DNA of 55,754 nucleotides from Candidatus Acidiferrales bacterium (GTDB taxonomy: Bacteria > Acidobacteriota > Terriglobia > Acidiferrales > UBA7541): assembly GCA_030037315.1 (NCBI GenBank), contig JASHRM010000074.1, positions 1 through 55,754 on the forward strand, read 5' to 3'. How positions within the stretch are numbered: position 1 is the first letter of the stretch; the number at the start of each line of letters is the position of its first letter. The position numbers were made by a program, and so were the translations under genes. Shown here one piece after another: positions 53,712-55,754 of this stretch. Below the pieces are notes generated by a model that had not been told where the DNA came from, ran no database searches, and was given only the letters and a program-made list of their open reading frames with translations.

Positions 53712-54455
53712 CTACGCGACGAACTTGTATCCCACGCCGCGCACCGTCAGCAGATGTTGCGGCTTCGAGGGATTTGCTTCTAAATAGCGCCGTAAACGAA
53801 CGATGAAATTGTCAATCGCGCGTGTGTCGGTATCTTCACGCAGTCCCCACACATCTTCAAGGATCGACTTTCGCGAGACGGTCTTTCCGCTATTGCGAAT
53901 GAGGTGTCGGAGAAGCTTCGCTTCCATCAGCGTGAGCTGAATCGTATTGCTCGCAGTCCGCAACTCAAGAGTCTCAAAATCAATCGTTTTGCCATCAAAG
54001 GAAAATCGTTCGTCGCTTTTTCCCGCGGCTTTGCCTTCCCGAGAAGCGGACAGCGGTCCTTCGGGAACTTTCGAATTTGTCAGCCAGGCAGTTCTTCGCA
54101 GCAATCCTTGGAGCCGCGCCAGAAAAATCGGGAGCTCGAAGGGCTTTGGCAGATAATCATCCGCCCCAGCGGCGAAGCCCGCAAGGACGTCCTCCGGACG
54201 GCCGCGCGCGGTGAGCATCAGCACCGGCACATAATTCTTCGCTTTGCGGAGGGCGGATACGACTTCAAAGCCGTCCATGCCGGGAAGCATCACATCAAGC
54301 ACAACCGCGTCAAACGTATCGTTTTTGCCGGAGAGCCGGTCGATTGCGCCCTCGCCGTCACCAGCGACTTGCACGGAATGGCCCTCCGCTTCCAAATTGA
54401 AGCGCAGCCCGTCAGCGAGATGTGCTTCGTCCTCGACAACTAGAACTCGGCTCAC
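53712..54455 (-). CDS. OmpR/PhoB-family response regulator
   Basis: 247 residues. Receiver domain 1-120 with the acidic pair near 8-9 (VVEDEAH), phospho-acceptor Asp in VVLDVMLPGMDG (about residue 54), Thr in MLTARG and Lys in LPKPFE. A Ser/Lys-rich linker of about 25 residues precedes a winged-helix DNA-binding domain ending in HLLTVRGVGYKF. It is the partner of the kinase encoded upstream (4-bp overlap) on the same transcript. Target genes and signal are unknown. Confidence 0.94.
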   Translation of the reverse strand: MSRVLVVEDEAHLADGLRFNLEAEGHSVQVAGDGEGAIDRLSGKNDTFDAVVLDVMLPGMDGFEVVSALRKAKNYVPVLMLTARGRPEDVLAGFAAGADDYLPKPFELPIFLARLQGLLRRTAWLTNSKVPEGPLSASREGKAAGKSDERFSFDGKTIDFETLELRTASNTIQLTLMEAKLLRHLIRNSGKTVSRKSILEDVWGLREDTDTRAIDNFIVRLRRYLEANPSKPQHLLTVRGVGYKFVA

Positions 54456-55363
54456 GATAAATTCCTGGGCAATTCCAGAGTTATCGTGGTGCCGCGAGCT
54501 TCGCCTCCACTTTCGGCGAAGACGCGGCCGCCATGCGCGCGGGCGATGCCGCGCACGATAAAGAGTCCAAGCCCTGTGCCTTTCACTTTCGACGCAGCCC
54601 GGTTTGGCACGCGGTAAAACCTTTTGAAGATACGCTTCAGTTCGGCAGGTCGAATTCCCATTCCTTTATCCCGAATACGCAAGGCGATCCGCTGGTCATC
54701 CGACGTATCGATTTGCACCGAGACCTCGACCTGATCGCCGGAGTATTTGATCGCGTTGTCGAGAATATTGCCGATCGCTGTCCGAAGTTCATCGGCATCG
54801 CCGTGAATCGTAATGGGATGGCCGTTGAGGGGTTGCTGCCAGCGCAGAGCCGTAGAATCGAGATGGTGCCGCACGCAGGCGAGATCCATACATTCGGTCA
54901 CCAAGGCACCGAAATCAATTTCCGCCGGGTGTAGGGGCGCATGTTTATAGCCCACCTCGCCGGCCTTCAAAACCTGATCGACTGTTCCGCGAAGGCGATC
55001 CATATCGTCGAGCATCAGGTCGTAAAACTTGTGACGCTGCGTTTCGTCGACTTCCCGCCGTTGGAGAGTTTCGAGATAAAGGCGAACGGAAGTGATAGGC
55101 GTCTTCAGTTCGTGGGTGACTGCGTTGATGAAGCTATCATGCTGCTCATTACGCCGAATTTCTCGAACGAGGAAGCCGGTGTTCAGAATAAGTCCGGTAA
55201 TGATCGCCAGAAAAAATACGAGGCCGAAGAAGAGTAGAACGCGTTCGCGCCAATTCAAGATGATCCAGCTGCCAGTCAAAAACACGGCCGCAGTAACGAG
55301 ACAAATGCCCAGAATGACGAAAAAGGCGATTGCCTTCCTGCGGCCGGTGAGTCGCATGGGCAT
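54452..55363 (-). CDS. Membrane sensor histidine kinase (HisKA class)
   Basis: 303 residues. Two TM helices (about 10-32 and 40-63) enclose only a very short periplasmic loop, so the signal is probably sensed within the membrane. The HisKA phospho-acceptor is in AVTHELKTPI (about residue 85), followed by an HATPase_c domain with NILDNAIKYS (N box), DKGMGI (G1) and GTGLGLFIV (G2). No HAMP or PAS domain is visible. Its stop overlaps the response regulator start (ATGA), which makes a canonical two-component pair. Confidence 0.93.
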   Translation of the reverse strand: MPMRLTGRRKAIAFFVILGICLVTAAVFLTGSWIILNWRERVLLFFGLVFFLAIITGLILNTGFLVREIRRNEQHDSFINAVTHELKTPITSVRLYLETLQRREVDETQRHKFYDLMLDDMDRLRGTVDQVLKAGEVGYKHAPLHPAEIDFGALVTECMDLACVRHHLDSTALRWQQPLNGHPITIHGDADELRTAIGNILDNAIKYSGDQVEVSVQIDTSDDQRIALRIRDKGMGIRPAELKRIFKRFYRVPNRAASKVKGTGLGLFIVRGIARAHGGRVFAESGGEARGTTITLELPRNLS

Positions 55364-55483
55364 ACAAGGAATTGTACGTCAATCGGTCAACTCAGTCGGC
55401 AAGAGCAGCCAGCGATCGGGCAACATCCGGAAATACGTTGGGGAACCGTGAAGGATCCGCTTCGGTTGGATCTTAAGTTGAAG

Positions 55484-55754
55484 CTACGCAGAAACCAGAT
55501 CGGTTTCGACTTGCTGGACGGGAACGATTTCTTCCGGGACGAGATTCGATTCGCCCTCAGTTTCCATCGTCTTAGCCGATTGAAGTGTGTAGCGATATAC
55601 ATCCCACGCGAGACCGAGTTTTTGAAGCGTCCAAATGCCGTACCAGTTCAGATCGACTTCGTACCAGGTGAGGCCATGACGCGCGGACGTGGGATGCGCG
55701 TGGTGATTGTTGTGCCAACCCTCGCCGAAAGAAAGCAGCGCGACCCACCAGCTA
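55484..55754 (-). CDS. Fatty acid (acyl-CoA) desaturase, C-terminal part, cut by the window end
   Basis: Only the last 90 residues lie in the window; the 5' part is beyond the edge. The sequence contains the third histidine box of integral-membrane desaturases ([12 protein letters not shown]), followed by [24 protein letters not shown], which matches bacterial delta-9 acyl-CoA desaturases. The C-terminal tail of about 30 residues is acidic and Val/Gln-rich. It introduces a double bond in fatty acyl chains using a di-iron centre and controls membrane fluidity. Reads on the minus strand towards the two-component genes. Confidence 0.88.
   Translation of the reverse strand, partial: SWWVALLSFGEGWHNNHHAHPTSARHGLTWYEVDLNWYGIWTLQKLGLAWDVYRYTLQSAKTMETEGESNLVPEEIVPVQQVETDLVSA

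Noticed and set aside
1-55754. Mobile elements, prophage, CRISPR, toxin-antitoxin or defence islands
   Set aside because: No transposase, integrase, phage structural gene, repeat-spacer array or recognisable defence gene was seen on either strand.

Overview
The window reads as chromosomal DNA of a moderately GC-rich, Gram-negative (diderm) bacterium. LptD, a lipoprotein-type deacetylase, an outer-membrane barrel protein and several Tat- or Sec-exported enzymes require an outer membrane and periplasm. Gene content and style (HSL-type esterases, GMC and isoquinoline-type oxidoreductases, multi-domain c-di-GMP proteins, an argR-argCBDFGHJ operon, a bacterial eL13-like protein) would fit a soil Acidobacteriota member. 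That assignment is inference, because there is no rRNA in the window. I see no insertion sequences, phage genes, integrases or CRISPR arrays. Gene starts were set by Shine-Dalgarno (SD) sequences, signal peptides and overlaps.

Layout. 0-13.5 kb: a beta-barrel protein, a small membrane protein, a DUF1254/DUF1214 protein coupled to a cytosolic arylsulfatase, an orphan multi-PAS histidine kinase, and small enzymes (tautomerase, exported SGNH hydrolase, DUF1223 protein, GNAT, HSL-type esterase). 13.5-18.7 kb: a secreted dipeptidyl peptidase III divergent from a secreted double M42 peptidase whose first half has lost its metal site, then a deoxynucleoside kinase. 18.9-26.9 kb: cell-envelope genes on both strands, namely a TPR protein, a polysaccharide deacetylase lipoprotein, an S41 protease homologue that lacks its catalytic Ser and Lys, a zinc-ribbon RDD membrane protein, LptD and an amidase. 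27.1-30.6 kb: a rearranged DsbD-like thiol relay (CcdA-thioredoxin fusion plus separate alpha domain), convergent with gltX. 30.8-34.3 kb: a 1152-residue receptor carrying 7TM-GAF3-GGDEF-HD-GYP. 35-42.2 kb: periplasmic redox enzymes (GMC oxidoreductase with Tat subunit; TlpA-like thioredoxin; IorA/IorB-type molybdenum hydroxylase), an NAD(P)-dependent reductase and a small eL13-like protein. 42.5-44.2 kb: ThiI and a glycine-rich RRM protein.

44.4-52.9 kb is one very compact operon, argR-argC-argB-argD-argF-argG-argH-argJ, all on the minus strand. It encodes every step from glutamate to arginine except carbamoyl-phosphate supply; ArgJ recycles the acetyl group. Its promoter contains stacked dyads, one of them close to the ArgR box consensus. 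Upstream lie tRNA-Val(GAC), a SnoaL-like protein, an OmpR-type response regulator/kinase pair and the C-terminal end of a fatty acid desaturase cut by the window edge.

The strongest unusual signals are the dead S41 protease homologue, the half-dead M42 tandem peptidase, the rearranged DsbD system with a CcdA domain carrying two extra predicted membrane segments, the bacterial eL13-like protein, and the dyad-packed argR promoter. I do not see one clearly novel multi-gene defence or mobile system.
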